From Verrucomicrobiota bacterium (GTDB lineage Bacteria; Verrucomicrobiota; Lentisphaeria; JABSQK01; JAJFLO01), in contig JAJFLQ010000062.1 in assembly GCA_021772615.1 (NCBI GenBank), positions 1-64,000 of the forward strand: DNA of 64,000 nt, read 5' to 3'. Shown here piece after piece: positions 1 through 8,948 of the stretch (position 1 is its first letter; every line of letters begins with the position of its first letter). A program made the translations under genes and the position numbers. The notes beneath the pieces were generated by a model. It ran no database searches. It had not been told where the DNA came from and saw nothing but the letters and a program-made list of their open reading frames with translations.

Positions 1-766
1 GCCGCAGGATTTCATTGGTGACATTATCATCGTCGTCGATGGCTCAGCCGCGGATATTCGGGACGGTTTGACGGCGCTCGCACGTCTAGATGACCGTATT
101 CGTGTGGTGTCGAGTCCAACCAACCGCGGCTTCGTTGCCACTTGCAATCGTGGTGCATCGTTGGCGGACAGCGCCTATCTTTTGTTTCTGAACAACGACA
201 CCCTGCCGCTGGAGAATTGGCTGGAGCCGCTGCTCCAGGTTTACGTGGACCATGAGGCGGTTGGCGCAGTTGGCGGTAAGCTCATATACCCCGACGGCAG
301 AATTCAGGAGGCCGGCGGCGTCATATTTAACGACGGTTCGGCGGTAAATGTCGGCAACGGCGATCATGATATTGACGATCCTCTGTATAGTTGCTTGCGT
401 GAGGTCGATTATTGCTCCGGAGCGTTATTGCTCACGAAGCGTGAGTTCTTCGAGTCTTTGGGCGGCTTCGATACGGCATACGAACCAGCGTATTACGAAG
501 ATGTCGATTATTGTTTCCGCGTACGAGGTCGTGGCTGCCGCGTACTCTATCAACCTGAAAGCTGCGTGATCCACATTGAAGGCGGGACGGCGGGAACGGA
601 CATCACCAGTGGCGTCAAGTCGTATCAAAGGGTAAACCAGGAGACATTCAACGAGCGGTGGCGCACGGTGCTTACCCGCCAGCCGGCTCGTCCGGAGTCA
701 TTCGATCGTGCAGCATGGCACGCACTGGCGCCCGCCGGAATGAGGCGCAGCGATGCCGGAGATTGA
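1..766 (+). CDS. Glycosyltransferase family 2, 5'-truncated by the window edge
   Basis: The reading frame is open from base 2, so the gene begins upstream of the window. The visible part has the GT2 (GT-A fold) hallmarks: a beta-strand followed by VVDGS near the nucleotide-binding site, FLNNDT as the metal-binding DXD-type region, a GGK/GGFD acceptor segment and YYEDVDYCFR, which carries the usual E-D catalytic motif. Such enzymes transfer a sugar from a nucleotide-sugar to a growing glycan at the cytoplasmic face of the membrane. The next gene starts 14 bases before this one stops, suggesting translational coupling. Donor and acceptor cannot be told from sequence. The family call is firm; the specificity is unknown. 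Confidence 0.9.
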   Translation, partial: PQDFIGDIIIVVDGSAADIRDGLTALARLDDRIRVVSSPTNRGFVATCNRGASLADSAYLLFLNNDTLPLENWLEPLLQVYVDHEAVGAVGGKLIYPDGRIQEAGGVIFNDGSAVNVGNGDHDIDDPLYSCLREVDYCSGALLLTKREFFESLGGFDTAYEPAYYEDVDYCFRVRGRGCRVLYQPESCVIHIEGGTAGTDITSGVKSYQRVNQETFNERWRTVLTRQPARPESFDRAAWHALAPAGMRRSDAGD

Positions 767-1943
767 GATGCATACAGGTCGAGTCCTTGTATGTGCGCCG
801 CGAATGCCGGAATTCGACCGAGAATGCGGATCGCAGCGTGTTTTTCACCTGATCGAGTTTCTCCACAGTGCCGGGTGGGCGGTGAGTTTTGTAGCCGAAT
901 CTGCGCCGGACGTGGATCGCTATGAGCGGTTGCTGCAGCAGCGAGGGATCGCCACATACAAGGGGTTGGGTTCACGAGTCGACCAACTCATCGCGTTGGG
1001 GGATTTCGATGTGGCGATCGTGGTGTTTTGGTATCTGGCAGAGATCCTGATACCGCGAATACGGCAACGGTCCCCGCGAACGCGGATAGTGGTGGATTCG
1101 ATTGACATCCAATTCGTACGTGAATCGCGTCGCGCCTTTCAGTGCGCCGGAAGCAGTAAGGCGCCGGCTATGCTTGGCGCGAGTTATGGATTCGACATCG
1201 TGCGGGAGATCAATGCCTACGCCGCCGCGGACGGCGTTCTCACGGTGTCGGACAAGGAGAAAGGTCTGATCAACGATTTACTCGGGCGAGCCGATGCCGC
1301 GCACTGCGTGAGTCTCGCGGACAGCGTTGCCCGCTCGCCGGTACCCGTTGAGCAACGAAAAGGGATATTGTTTATCGGCAACTTCCGGCATCCGCCGAAT
1401 GTTGATGCCGTTGAATATTTGTGTCGGGATGTGTTGTCTCTGGTGAATCCGGACGTGTACGAGAAGCATCCCGTCTATATTGTTGGCAACGGATTGGACG
1501 ACACGATTTGCAAGCTCGGCGCTTCACTGCCATTTGTTCATATGGTCGGTTGGGTCCCGTCATTGTTGCCCTACCTTCATCGCACCAGGATTACGGTCGT
1601 CCCGCTACGTTACGGCGCGGGAATGAAAGGAAAACTGATTCAGGCATTGATGGCGGGAACGCCGACGGTAACCTCCACAATTGGTATCGAGGGTATGATG
1701 CTCCAGCACCTCGAACACGCTATCGTCGCCGACTGCGCGGAGGATTTTGCCTGCGGCATGGAACAGCTTCTGACGGATACGGAATTGTGGCAGGCGTTGG
1801 CGGTCGACGGTCACGCCAGGGCCGCACATGCTCACTCCCTGGACACTGTCGCATCGCAGTTTGCGGACGCCGTGTCGGCTGTGTTGGCAGGTTCCGGGCG
1901 TGAGGGCATTGACTATCGGCCGGACCGCATGTGCGCGGGGTGA
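753..1943 (+). CDS. Glycosyltransferase, GT4-like (GT-B fold)
   Basis: This 396-residue protein has a GT-B layout. The N-terminal half opens with the motif RVLVCAPRMPEFDRECGSQR, typical of GT4-like domains that follow a GT2 domain in large glycan-assembly proteins. The C-terminal half has GILFIGNFRHPPNVDAVEYL and VVPLRYGAGMKGKL, the donor-binding region, followed by GTPTVTSTIGIEGM. It overlaps the upstream GT2 gene by 14 bases, so the pair may be a split version of the GT2-GT4 fusion seen in other bacteria (inference). The ATG at 753 has GAGG about 7 bases upstream; an in-frame ATG at 768 is an equally plausible start. Confidence 0.85.
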   Translation: MPEIEMHTGRVLVCAPRMPEFDRECGSQRVFHLIEFLHSAGWAVSFVAESAPDVDRYERLLQQRGIATYKGLGSRVDQLIALGDFDVAIVVFWYLAEILIPRIRQRSPRTRIVVDSIDIQFVRESRRAFQCAGSSKAPAMLGASYGFDIVREINAYAAADGVLTVSDKEKGLINDLLGRADAAHCVSLADSVARSPVPVEQRKGILFIGNFRHPPNVDAVEYLCRDVLSLVNPDVYEKHPVYIVGNGLDDTICKLGASLPFVHMVGWVPSLLPYLHRTRITVVPLRYGAGMKGKLIQALMAGTPTVTSTIGIEGMMLQHLEHAIVADCAEDFACGMEQLLTDTELWQALAVDGHARAAHAHSLDTVASQFADAVSAVLAGSGREGIDYRPDRMCAG

Positions 1944-2142
1944 GGGCAGGCTTTTGACCAATGCGGTGCAAGGAAGAAACCATAGCTGAATCATACGACA
2001 GTCGGGCAGTGTGCGCGGGCACGTTTGCGCGCGTTTGAATACGATTGGATTGGCGCGGCGCCCGCCGGTGCGGCAACGTTTATGAATGGCCTGTCCGCGA
2101 TTCGGATACCGACAGTGCAGGTAGACACGGAAAAGGTAGACA

Positions 2143-4824
2143 ATGGAGAAACAACCCGGACGAACAACGATCGAGATATGTCCCGATCCGGTGTTCATTA
2201 TTGGGGCGCCGCGATCCGGAACGACGGCTTTGGCCAAGTCACTCGCCCAACACAGCCACTTCTGGGCTCCGAATGAATCGGAGATATTTGAGGATCTTTT
2301 CAAGCCTGGCTCGTCAGTAGACGATGCATACAATCGAGGCGTCAGGTATTTAAGGCCCGGATTTATCACGGCAGAAGCGGTCAGCAAGGCGGAATTCGTT
2401 GCCTGCATCGGTTCTGGCGTCAACGCACTGTTCACGCAGCGAAGCAGGGGGAGGCGCTGGATTGACCACACTGTCCGCAACACGTTGTATGCGCATGAAC
2501 TAGGAGAGGCGTTTCCTGGCGCTCGATTCCTGAACATCGTACGAGACGGCCGACGCTGTGTCCATTCTACACTGCATTATAGAAATCGCCTCGGGAAGGT
2601 CGACGCGAATCGTCTTCTTCCCGAAGGATGGTTGGCGCCGTGGGCCCGGGATTTCCGCGAGGCATGTCGGATCTGGGCGCGTTTTGTTACCGCAGCGACT
2701 ACGTTCGCTACTAAGAATCCCGCGCGATGTCTGACGCTCAACCATGAAGACTTGATCACATCTTCTCACGATGCTTTCGAACGCATTTACGCGTTCCTTG
2801 ACGTACCTGCATATGAGGTGCCGCCTGCATTTATTAAGTCTGCTCGAATCAACACGAGCTTCCCGGAGAAACGCGAGTTCGAAACGGATGCAACACGGGA
2901 GAAGTCGTGGCTTCATTGGACTCTTGGGCAAAAATTCATCTTTATCGACGAAGCATTGCCGGCCATGGTCGAGTGCGGCGTATTCACGCAGGCCGAAGCC
3001 GATCGTCTGGTTACGGATACGCGGCGAGCAGCGAGTTTCACGTCGTTGCCGTCGGCAACGGGTTCGCGGCGTGAACCGCTCCAGCCGATATTCATCTCGG
3101 GTCAGTACAAATGCGGCACGACCTGGCTTCAGAACATATTGACTGCACATCCGCAGGTACTGGGCATTAACGAGTTTGATATGGTGAAGGCCACCTACGA
3201 TATCGACGCGTCCGGCGCTCGTCTCAAGCCTGTTAGCGATCGCCTGCACCATTTTTTTGACGGCGCAGGCTGGTGTACCTATCGAAAAGACGGCGAATGG
3301 CACAACACAGATATTGTCGCCCGCATGGAAAAAGGTGAACCATTGGTAACGTCCGAACGCAATCCGCAAATGCGACAGAAATTTCAGCACTTGCGAGCGG
3401 ATACTGCACACCGGCTTTATCGTGCGGTGCGCGACGCGACGGCGGCGAATGAGGCGATGGACGCCTTTGTTGAGGCGGTTTGCGAGGGTTGGGACGACAT
3501 GACCCACGTGGTATTCAAGGGCGCGGATCAAATCTCGGTGTTCGGCCAGTTGATGGCGTGGCGGCCGAATGCCCGTAAGATTGTCATTACGCGCGACGGG
3601 CGTGACGCCGCGATTTCGACGATCCATTTCCATGAACTGCTTCGGGATGTGGCGCCGCCCTGGCACGAGGCCAAGTCGGATCTGGACTACTGGCATTGGC
3701 TTAAAACGTGGGCCCATCGTGCAGACCTTATTATTGATCAAGCCCGCGCCGGTGATCTGGTAGTGATTCGGTACGAAGATCTCACACGGGACTTCCGTGG
3801 CACGCTCAAGCCGTTACTTGCCTGGCTCGGGCTTGACCACTCCGATGACCTTGTCGAATTGATAAATAGTGAGACGTGTTTCGAACGGATGAGCGGTCGA
3901 AAACGTGGTGTCGCAGCAAAAGACTCAATGCGCAAAGGCGTATCCGGAGAATGGATCGGTCATCTAACCGACGACGAAAAACTGAAGGCCTGGGAGGTTG
4001 CCGGGGCGCAGCTGAGCAACCTGGGATATACTCAAAACGGACAATTGTTGCCAAATCCTTATTCGCTGCGCAGCACCTCCCTGCGGGAACTCCAGACGAT
4101 GGTCGAGCGGCATGTGCCCGCCGGCAGCACCATGATTGTCGTGAGCGGCGGTAAAGACATTGTGGGCGAAAGGGATAGCCGAACTGTCTGGCATTTCCCG
4201 CAGGATGAGCAAGGAAATTTCGCAGACGAGCAGTCGATCAGTAGTGATGATGTCATCCGGCAACTCGAACAGCTTCGGTCGCGCGGTGCAGCGTACCTGT
4301 TGTTTCCAGACCATACGTTCTGGTGGCTTTGGATCGATTCATTCGCCGCGTTTCGGAACTATCTGGAGGCGAACTATCGCGAAGCGGCATACGAGGCGGG
4401 CGTTGGTCTTTTGTACGCACTGACAGATACAGTTTCCACAAAGACCGGTGTTGCCGGCGCGCAGCATTCCGGAGCCATTGAGCAGGATATTCCCGTCATC
4501 GCCGCGAATCCCAACCCTGCTGCCGCAACGATTGGTTGCGGGCGTACCACTATTGTATGGCATACCGGGACGACATCGCCGGGCGAGGTGTATGTTCGCA
4601 TATCTGAGAGTGGTCAGAATGAGCAGCTGTTCGCCAGCGGCGTCGGCGGATCAAAGGAAGCGCCATGGATTCAACGTGGCATCACGTACGAATTTCGTTT
4701 ATACGAAGGTAGCGAACATTCGAATCTGTTGTCGTCCGTTCAGGTAATTGCCGGAATCCCGAATTTCCGGGGCGATTCGATATTGCTCAAGACATCGGTC
4801 GGCGGTACCGGCAATCATAACTAA
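2143..4824 (+). CDS. Double-domain sulfotransferase with C-terminal accessory domains
   Basis: This 893-residue protein carries two complete sulfotransferase modules. The first has the 5'-phosphosulfate-binding loop FIIGAPRSGTTAL (about residues 18-30) and the 3'-phosphate site NIVRDGRRCVHST. The second has FISGQYKCGTTWLQNI (about 316-331) and VITRDGRDAAIST (about 480-493). Both would use PAPS to sulfate a carbohydrate hydroxyl. They are followed by a segment with LLFPDHTFWWL (about 719-730), also seen next to glycosyltransferases, and a beta-sandwich-like domain (about 780-880) with IAANPNPAAATIGCGRTTI and EAPWIQRGITYEF. The start has AAAAGG 6 bases upstream. Lying between glycosyltransferases and an exporter, it probably sulfates the polysaccharide made here. 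Two sulfotransferase domains in one chain is uncommon. Confidence 0.88.
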   Translation: MEKQPGRTTIEICPDPVFIIGAPRSGTTALAKSLAQHSHFWAPNESEIFEDLFKPGSSVDDAYNRGVRYLRPGFITAEAVSKAEFVACIGSGVNALFTQRSRGRRWIDHTVRNTLYAHELGEAFPGARFLNIVRDGRRCVHSTLHYRNRLGKVDANRLLPEGWLAPWARDFREACRIWARFVTAATTFATKNPARCLTLNHEDLITSSHDAFERIYAFLDVPAYEVPPAFIKSARINTSFPEKREFETDATREKSWLHWTLGQKFIFIDEALPAMVECGVFTQAEADRLVTDTRRAASFTSLPSATGSRREPLQPIFISGQYKCGTTWLQNILTAHPQVLGINEFDMVKATYDIDASGARLKPVSDRLHHFFDGAGWCTYRKDGEWHNTDIVARMEKGEPLVTSERNPQMRQKFQHLRADTAHRLYRAVRDATAANEAMDAFVEAVCEGWDDMTHVVFKGADQISVFGQLMAWRPNARKIVITRDGRDAAISTIHFHELLRDVAPPWHEAKSDLDYWHWLKTWAHRADLIIDQARAGDLVVIRYEDLTRDFRGTLKPLLAWLGLDHSDDLVELINSETCFERMSGRKRGVAAKDSMRKGVSGEWIGHLTDDEKLKAWEVAGAQLSNLGYTQNGQLLPNPYSLRSTSLRELQTMVERHVPAGSTMIVVSGGKDIVGERDSRTVWHFPQDEQGNFADEQSISSDDVIRQLEQLRSRGAAYLLFPDHTFWWLWIDSFAAFRNYLEANYREAAYEAGVGLLYALTDTVSTKTGVAGAQHSGAIEQDIPVIAANPNPAAATIGCGRTTIVWHTGTTSPGEVYVRISESGQNEQLFASGVGGSKEAPWIQRGITYEFRLYEGSEHSNLLSSVQVIAGIPNFRGDSILLKTSVGGTGNHN

Positions 4825-5319
4825 CTTTAAGGAATGCGCCATGTCGACATTGGGCCGAAAGGATAGTCGTTCCTACGGTCTATTGAACGCGTGTCACATT
4901 GGCGCCGGCCAAGAAGTCCATATTCATGACGGTCTCAGACACTCCCTTCTTCCGGTCGTAAGAGGTGCTTGAGCTGCTGGTAGCAGCGAACAACCAGTTC
5001 CCGGATCATTGAATCTGGTCGATCGCGACATGTCCGAACAGTGACCGGCCTGGAATGCTTGAGCGATGTTATCTTTACGGGCGATAACCTGCTGGATTCA
5101 TAATCGCATCGAGCACTTAATAACGGCGTGTCGAGTTGAAGGGTTTCGGTCAACGTGCGCTCCGATGCAATATCGAGCGCGTACGATTTCAAGATTGTTT
5201 TTGTCGGACCAGACGGCGTGGGATGCCTTGCATTCGCCGAATGTCAACTTACCATCCTTGTGCAAATCGAGTCTGTGTTTCCAACCACAATTATCGCCGA
5301 CATTTGAAGGGCAATATCC
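4825..5319. other. Intergenic stretch between sulfotransferase and exporter genes
   Basis: Apart from the possible 43-codon ORF at 4841-4972, this stretch shows only short open frames on both strands. An 85-codon minus-strand frame (5192-4935) has protein-like composition but matches nothing I recognise. No hairpin with a T-run, no tRNA and no clear promoter is seen. It may be decayed coding DNA left by rearrangement in the glycan locus. Confidence 0.4.
4841..4972 (+). CDS. Possible 43-residue peptide, unknown function
   Basis: The ATG at 4841 follows a good ribosome-binding site (AAGGA about 6 bases upstream) and directly trails the sulfotransferase gene by 16 bases. The peptide (MSTLGRKDSR at its N-terminus, ending VVRGA) has no recognisable domain, signal peptide or membrane segment. 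It may be a real small protein translated with the sulfotransferase mRNA, or the remnant N-terminus of a decayed gene, since the following 350 bases hold no convincing coding sequence. The call rests only on the start context. Confidence 0.3.
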   Translation: MSTLGRKDSRSYGLLNACHIGAGQEVHIHDGLRHSLLPVVRGA

Positions 5320-6120
5320 TTGATCTTGATCAGGAAGCTACGTGATTTTTTTTCCCGCTACGCGGGGTACAGGTATTTCATCTGGGTCATTGTCAAGAAA
5401 GAGTTCAAGATACGGTACGCCCAGTCGTATCTCAATATGGCGTGGGCCATTTTTGAGCCCTTCATTCTGGTAATGACCCTGTCGGTGGCTTTCTCCGTCA
5501 TGACCGTTCGGCTTGCGCCCGATAATATTCCCTATCCCCTTTTTTTTTACGCCGCGTTGCTGCCGTACAATCTGCTGCGTGACAGTTTAACACGTGGTTC
5601 GCAAACCTTCATCAAGGATCGCGCGTTGTTGTTGAAGGTGCTCTATCCCAGGAGTATTTCGATTTTCTCGCAGATCGTGGTTTTCTTTATCGATTATTTT
5701 TTTGCCAATGTCGCTTTTTCTGCGTTGCTGCTGTATTACGGCTTTTTGCCCAACGTACACTACGTTTATCTCCCGATGCTGCTCGCTTCGCTGGCGGTGC
5801 TGATGGCAGGTCTGATGCTGATAATCGCGTCCATAAATGTCTACATTCGTGATATTCGGGTTATGGCGCCGTTGTTTTCAACAATGCTGTTCTGGTTCAC
5901 GCCGATCATTGTTCTCTTTCCCGACGAAGGGCCGGGCCGGCTCGTGTACCGACTGAACCCGCTCGCCGGTGTGGTCACGGCGTTCCGTGAAATTATTCTT
6001 TACAACCGGCCGCCGGTATGGGAGCAACTGGCCTCCATTTTCATCATTGGTCCAGCTGTATTCATTCTCGGTTGTGCTGTGTATCGCAGGCTCCAGAGGA
6101 ATTTTGTCGATGTCATCTGA
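5320..6120 (+). CDS. ABC-2 type polysaccharide exporter permease (Wzm-like)
   Basis: This 266-residue protein has six predicted membrane helices and the N-terminal pattern of O-antigen and capsule exporters: a basic amphipathic stretch with VIVKKEFKIRYAQSYLNMAW ahead of the first helix, and the late motif YRLNPLAGVVTAFREIIL. It would form the membrane channel that moves a lipid-linked polysaccharide across the inner membrane. Translation starts at TTG 5320, with GAAGGG about 8 bases upstream; there is no better ATG. Its last 11 bases overlap the ATP-binding partner gene, the usual arrangement for wzm-wzt. The call is firm, though the exported glycan is unknown. Confidence 0.92.
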   Translation: MILIRKLRDFFSRYAGYRYFIWVIVKKEFKIRYAQSYLNMAWAIFEPFILVMTLSVAFSVMTVRLAPDNIPYPLFFYAALLPYNLLRDSLTRGSQTFIKDRALLLKVLYPRSISIFSQIVVFFIDYFFANVAFSALLLYYGFLPNVHYVYLPMLLASLAVLMAGLMLIIASINVYIRDIRVMAPLFSTMLFWFTPIIVLFPDEGPGRLVYRLNPLAGVVTAFREIILYNRPPVWEQLASIFIIGPAVFILGCAVYRRLQRNFVDVI

Positions 6121-7342
6121 GATTATCGCGTTCCATAACGTCACCAAGACGTATTCGAAGTACCAGGGAATCCTTAAGGTCAAGAATTTTCTCGATCGCC
6201 TGAAGAACGGCCAGCTCGGAAAGAAGCTGGTGCGCGAAGCAGACCACACGGTCTTGACTGATGTGAGTTTCTCGATCCGTTGCGGAGAACGGGTTGCGCT
6301 GTTGGGCCGCAACGGCGCCGGAAAGACGACGACGTTGAAGCTCATCAACCGGGTATTGTTTCCGTCATCAGGCACGATAACGGTGAAAGGAAAAACCGGG
6401 GGCCTTATTGAAATGGGTGCCGGCTTCGAGGTCGAACTGACGGGAACGGACAATATCTATCTGAGCGCTGCGATTCTCGGATTCTCCAGGGAACAGACCG
6501 ACGCGATATACAACGACATCGTCGATATATCGGAACTCCGCCATTACATCGATGTGCCGCTCAAGAAGTACTCGTCCGGTATGATCGTACGGCTGGGCTT
6601 TGCTATCGTCATGGCGACCAGTCCGGACATTGTTCTGCTCGATGAAGTGATGGCGGTGGGCGACGCCAGATTTCGTCAGAAATCGCGTAATCTCATGGAG
6701 ACCTATATTCAGGACAAGACCTTGTTTTTCGTCTCGCACAGCGTCGAACCGTTGCGTGAATTTTGCGAACGTGCGTTGGTCATCGAAGACAGTCGCGTCG
6801 TTTTCGACGGTGGTATCGAAGACGGTCTCGCATGCCATGCCGAGCACATGGAGGCGGGGACGACGAAGCATAGCAAGACGCTGGTGAGGCGCAACGTACA
6901 CTTTGGTTTTACGGAGAGGCCCAGGATAGAAGTAGATTCGGCAATCCTGCTAGATTCCGTCCACGAGGTAATGGACAAGATTCGTCACGGCGATCGGGCG
7001 CTGCTACGGGTACATTTCAAGGAATTTGAAGCGACCGGAGACTTGCGCGTTACCTTCATCGTTCGGAGGACCACGTTGAATGATTTCACCGAGCGCATGA
7101 CGGAATATTCGATCGAGATTCCGGTAGAAAGATTACGTTCTATCAGTTGCATTCTGGCGTCGTTCAGTTCTCAAAACCTGGTGCCGGGCTCGTACCTATT
7201 GGACGTCTCGCCGGAATTTGTCGGTCAGTCGCCCAAGACACCGGTGGCAATGTATACTATGCCGATTGAGGTGGTGTCATGTGGTAAAGACTTTGTATCG
7301 GGGCTGGTGGATCTGGGTTTTCAGATTGAAGAAACGGCATGA
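6110..7342 (+). CDS. Polysaccharide exporter ATP-binding protein (Wzt-like)
   Basis: This is the 410-residue ATPase partner of the preceding permease. It has Walker A (LLGRNGAGKTTTLKL), the family signature KKYSSGMIVRLGFA, Walker B (DIVLLDEVMAVGD) and the switch histidine in FFVSHS. Residues beyond about 245 form a C-terminal beta-rich extension, as in Wzt proteins that recognise the non-reducing end of the glycan they export. The ATG at 6110 was chosen over upstream in-frame codons because it gives the conserved N-terminus (MSSEIIAFHNVTKTY) and overlaps the permease by 11 bases. The extension implies that the exported chain has a specific terminal structure (inference from the Wzt family). 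Confidence 0.93.
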   Translation: MSSEIIAFHNVTKTYSKYQGILKVKNFLDRLKNGQLGKKLVREADHTVLTDVSFSIRCGERVALLGRNGAGKTTTLKLINRVLFPSSGTITVKGKTGGLIEMGAGFEVELTGTDNIYLSAAILGFSREQTDAIYNDIVDISELRHYIDVPLKKYSSGMIVRLGFAIVMATSPDIVLLDEVMAVGDARFRQKSRNLMETYIQDKTLFFVSHSVEPLREFCERALVIEDSRVVFDGGIEDGLACHAEHMEAGTTKHSKTLVRRNVHFGFTERPRIEVDSAILLDSVHEVMDKIRHGDRALLRVHFKEFEATGDLRVTFIVRRTTLNDFTERMTEYSIEIPVERLRSISCILASFSSQNLVPGSYLLDVSPEFVGQSPKTPVAMYTMPIEVVSCGKDFVSGLVDLGFQIEETA

Positions 7343-7390
7343 CGTGTACCGTGGCGTGGTCCTCGCATTACCATCTGGGACGCTATCGCG

Positions 7391-8941
7391 TTATGGCATT
7401 TCGATCGACACCCGCCGCAACTGATAGGCGACGCAATGCTGAAGATCATTTCCGCGATAGACGTAATCCGGGCTTATCAAGCGAAGGTTGATGAACGGAG
7501 TGTCTCGGTTTGCAGCCGGCAGTATGAAGGTCTTGTCAAACCTGGCATCCGCTACAAGTTCGATACTGCCTACACAGTCCGGCCCGATGTAGACCTGGAC
7601 ATGCGTGTTATTCAGCACATTATCCGGAAGCGCCGTTCCCTGGATTCGAACATGGCTTCGGTTATTGTTTTTGAGCACAAAAGATGCGTACGGCGAGGCC
7701 CGATGGCTGGAGTCTACGCCGCCATGAATCTGTGCCGCAGTCGACTCCGTTAGCGCTTCGAAATCTATGTGTGATGCAATCTGCCTATCGGATCCTGTTC
7801 GCAGAACGGCGTCGTCGGTGAGATCGCGTTCGGCGTCGATGCGACCCGGGCCGGTAATTCTATCGAATATTATCGCTGCTTCATCCCAGATTGGCGCCTC
7901 TACACCGGGAAGCAACCGTTCCCGGGCAATCATGCCGTATATTAGTTTTGCGACGATTAGGTGACCATCGGTATTCCAATGGTAGTCTGATTCCGAGATC
8001 CAATACCGGCTTTCCGAGGCGAAATCTTTTGATAGATACACCATTTTCGACGGGTCAAAATGCCTGCCGATATGCTTCCATGCAACGGACAGCTGTCTGT
8101 GGTAGTGGAATAACAACCGGTACCTGCAGCCATAGTTGTCAAGCGCCAGTAGCAGCTTCTGGATGTCGTCGCGAGCAGCCTGATACCGGCTTCTGCTTTC
8201 AAAGTCGATGCCGAATCGCAGATAATTGGTGGCCGCCTGTAAAAGCATCTGCCTTGGGAACGCAGCATTCAGGACGGAATCCGCAAACAGGGGGAACTGC
8301 GGTGAGTGCCGCGCCATTTTACCGAATCCGCGGATGCCCGCGGATGGTTCGATGTCGTTGGGCAACGCGATCTGAATCACCAGGTCTGGACGAAGGTCGT
8401 GAAGCTGACGACGCAAATAGGCAGTTTGTGCCTGGTAATTCCAACTGGATACGCCGATGTGCAGCACCTCTATTGGGACGGCGTCAGGGCAGTTTTCGCG
8501 GAGCCATCTTTCAAGATGAACGCCCATTCTCTCTGACGCGGCAACACCACGTCCGTACACGAACGAGTCGCCCAGCAACACAATACGGATCATGCCATTT
8601 GGTTTTGGCAGGACGTAGTTGCGTTCCCGTATGCCGTAACGATTGGTAGTCACCGAGGATCCTCGAACCGACCTGTCTTTGAGATTCGGCAGCAACACCC
8701 GGCCCACATCCGCATCAGAATGGCTGTCGTATAATTCCCCGTGCTCATTGGCCAACCGCGCAATTACGCTCTCCTTCGCATTCGGGTCGCTTAGCAGTGA
8801 TGTCGGGTCAAGCTGAGACGACAGGTGAGGGCGGATGAGGCAGACTATCACAATAACCAGGGCGAGACAGGTGCTGCCCAGGGAGAGTATGACGCGTTGC
8901 AGCCGTTCTACGCGGCCGTGATCTTCATTTGAACGTGACAT
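7391..8941 (-). CDS. Membrane-anchored SGNH/GDSL-type hydrolase or acyl-modifying enzyme
   Basis: This 516-residue protein has one membrane helix (about residues 17-36) and then an SGNH domain. The nucleophile motif is VLLGDSFVYG with Ser126, and the Asp-His pair lies in YHWNTDGH. In glycan loci this fold usually removes or adds O-acetyl groups, so it may edit the exported polysaccharide in the periplasm (inference). A C-terminal domain of about 120 residues is unrecognised. The start at 8941 (MSRSNEDHG) was preferred because longer frames would run into the upstream gene, which stops 7 bases away. The pair forms a minus-strand operon convergent with the exporter. Confidence 0.8.
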   Translation of the reverse strand: MSRSNEDHGRVERLQRVILSLGSTCLALVIVIVCLIRPHLSSQLDPTSLLSDPNAKESVIARLANEHGELYDSHSDADVGRVLLPNLKDRSVRGSSVTTNRYGIRERNYVLPKPNGMIRIVLLGDSFVYGRGVAASERMGVHLERWLRENCPDAVPIEVLHIGVSSWNYQAQTAYLRRQLHDLRPDLVIQIALPNDIEPSAGIRGFGKMARHSPQFPLFADSVLNAAFPRQMLLQAATNYLRFGIDFESRSRYQAARDDIQKLLLALDNYGCRYRLLFHYHRQLSVAWKHIGRHFDPSKMVYLSKDFASESRYWISESDYHWNTDGHLIVAKLIYGMIARERLLPGVEAPIWDEAAIIFDRITGPGRIDAERDLTDDAVLRTGSDRQIASHIDFEALTESTAAQIHGGVDSSHRASPYASFVLKNNNRSHVRIQGTALPDNVLNNTHVQVYIGPDCVGSIELVADARFDKTFILPAANRDTPFINLRLISPDYVYRGNDLQHCVAYQLRRVSIEMP

Positions 8942-8948
8942 AAAAACC

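Noticed and set aside
1605..3741. Long minus-strand frames (310 and 413 codons) opposite the glycosyltransferase and sulfotransferase genes
   Set aside because: They are antisense to genes with clear family motifs, are rich in Arg, Cys and His, and show no recognisable domain or start context.
4935..5192. Minus-strand frame of 85 codons as a transposase fragment
   Set aside because: No DDE, HTH or terminal-repeat feature could be identified, so an insertion-sequence call is not supported.
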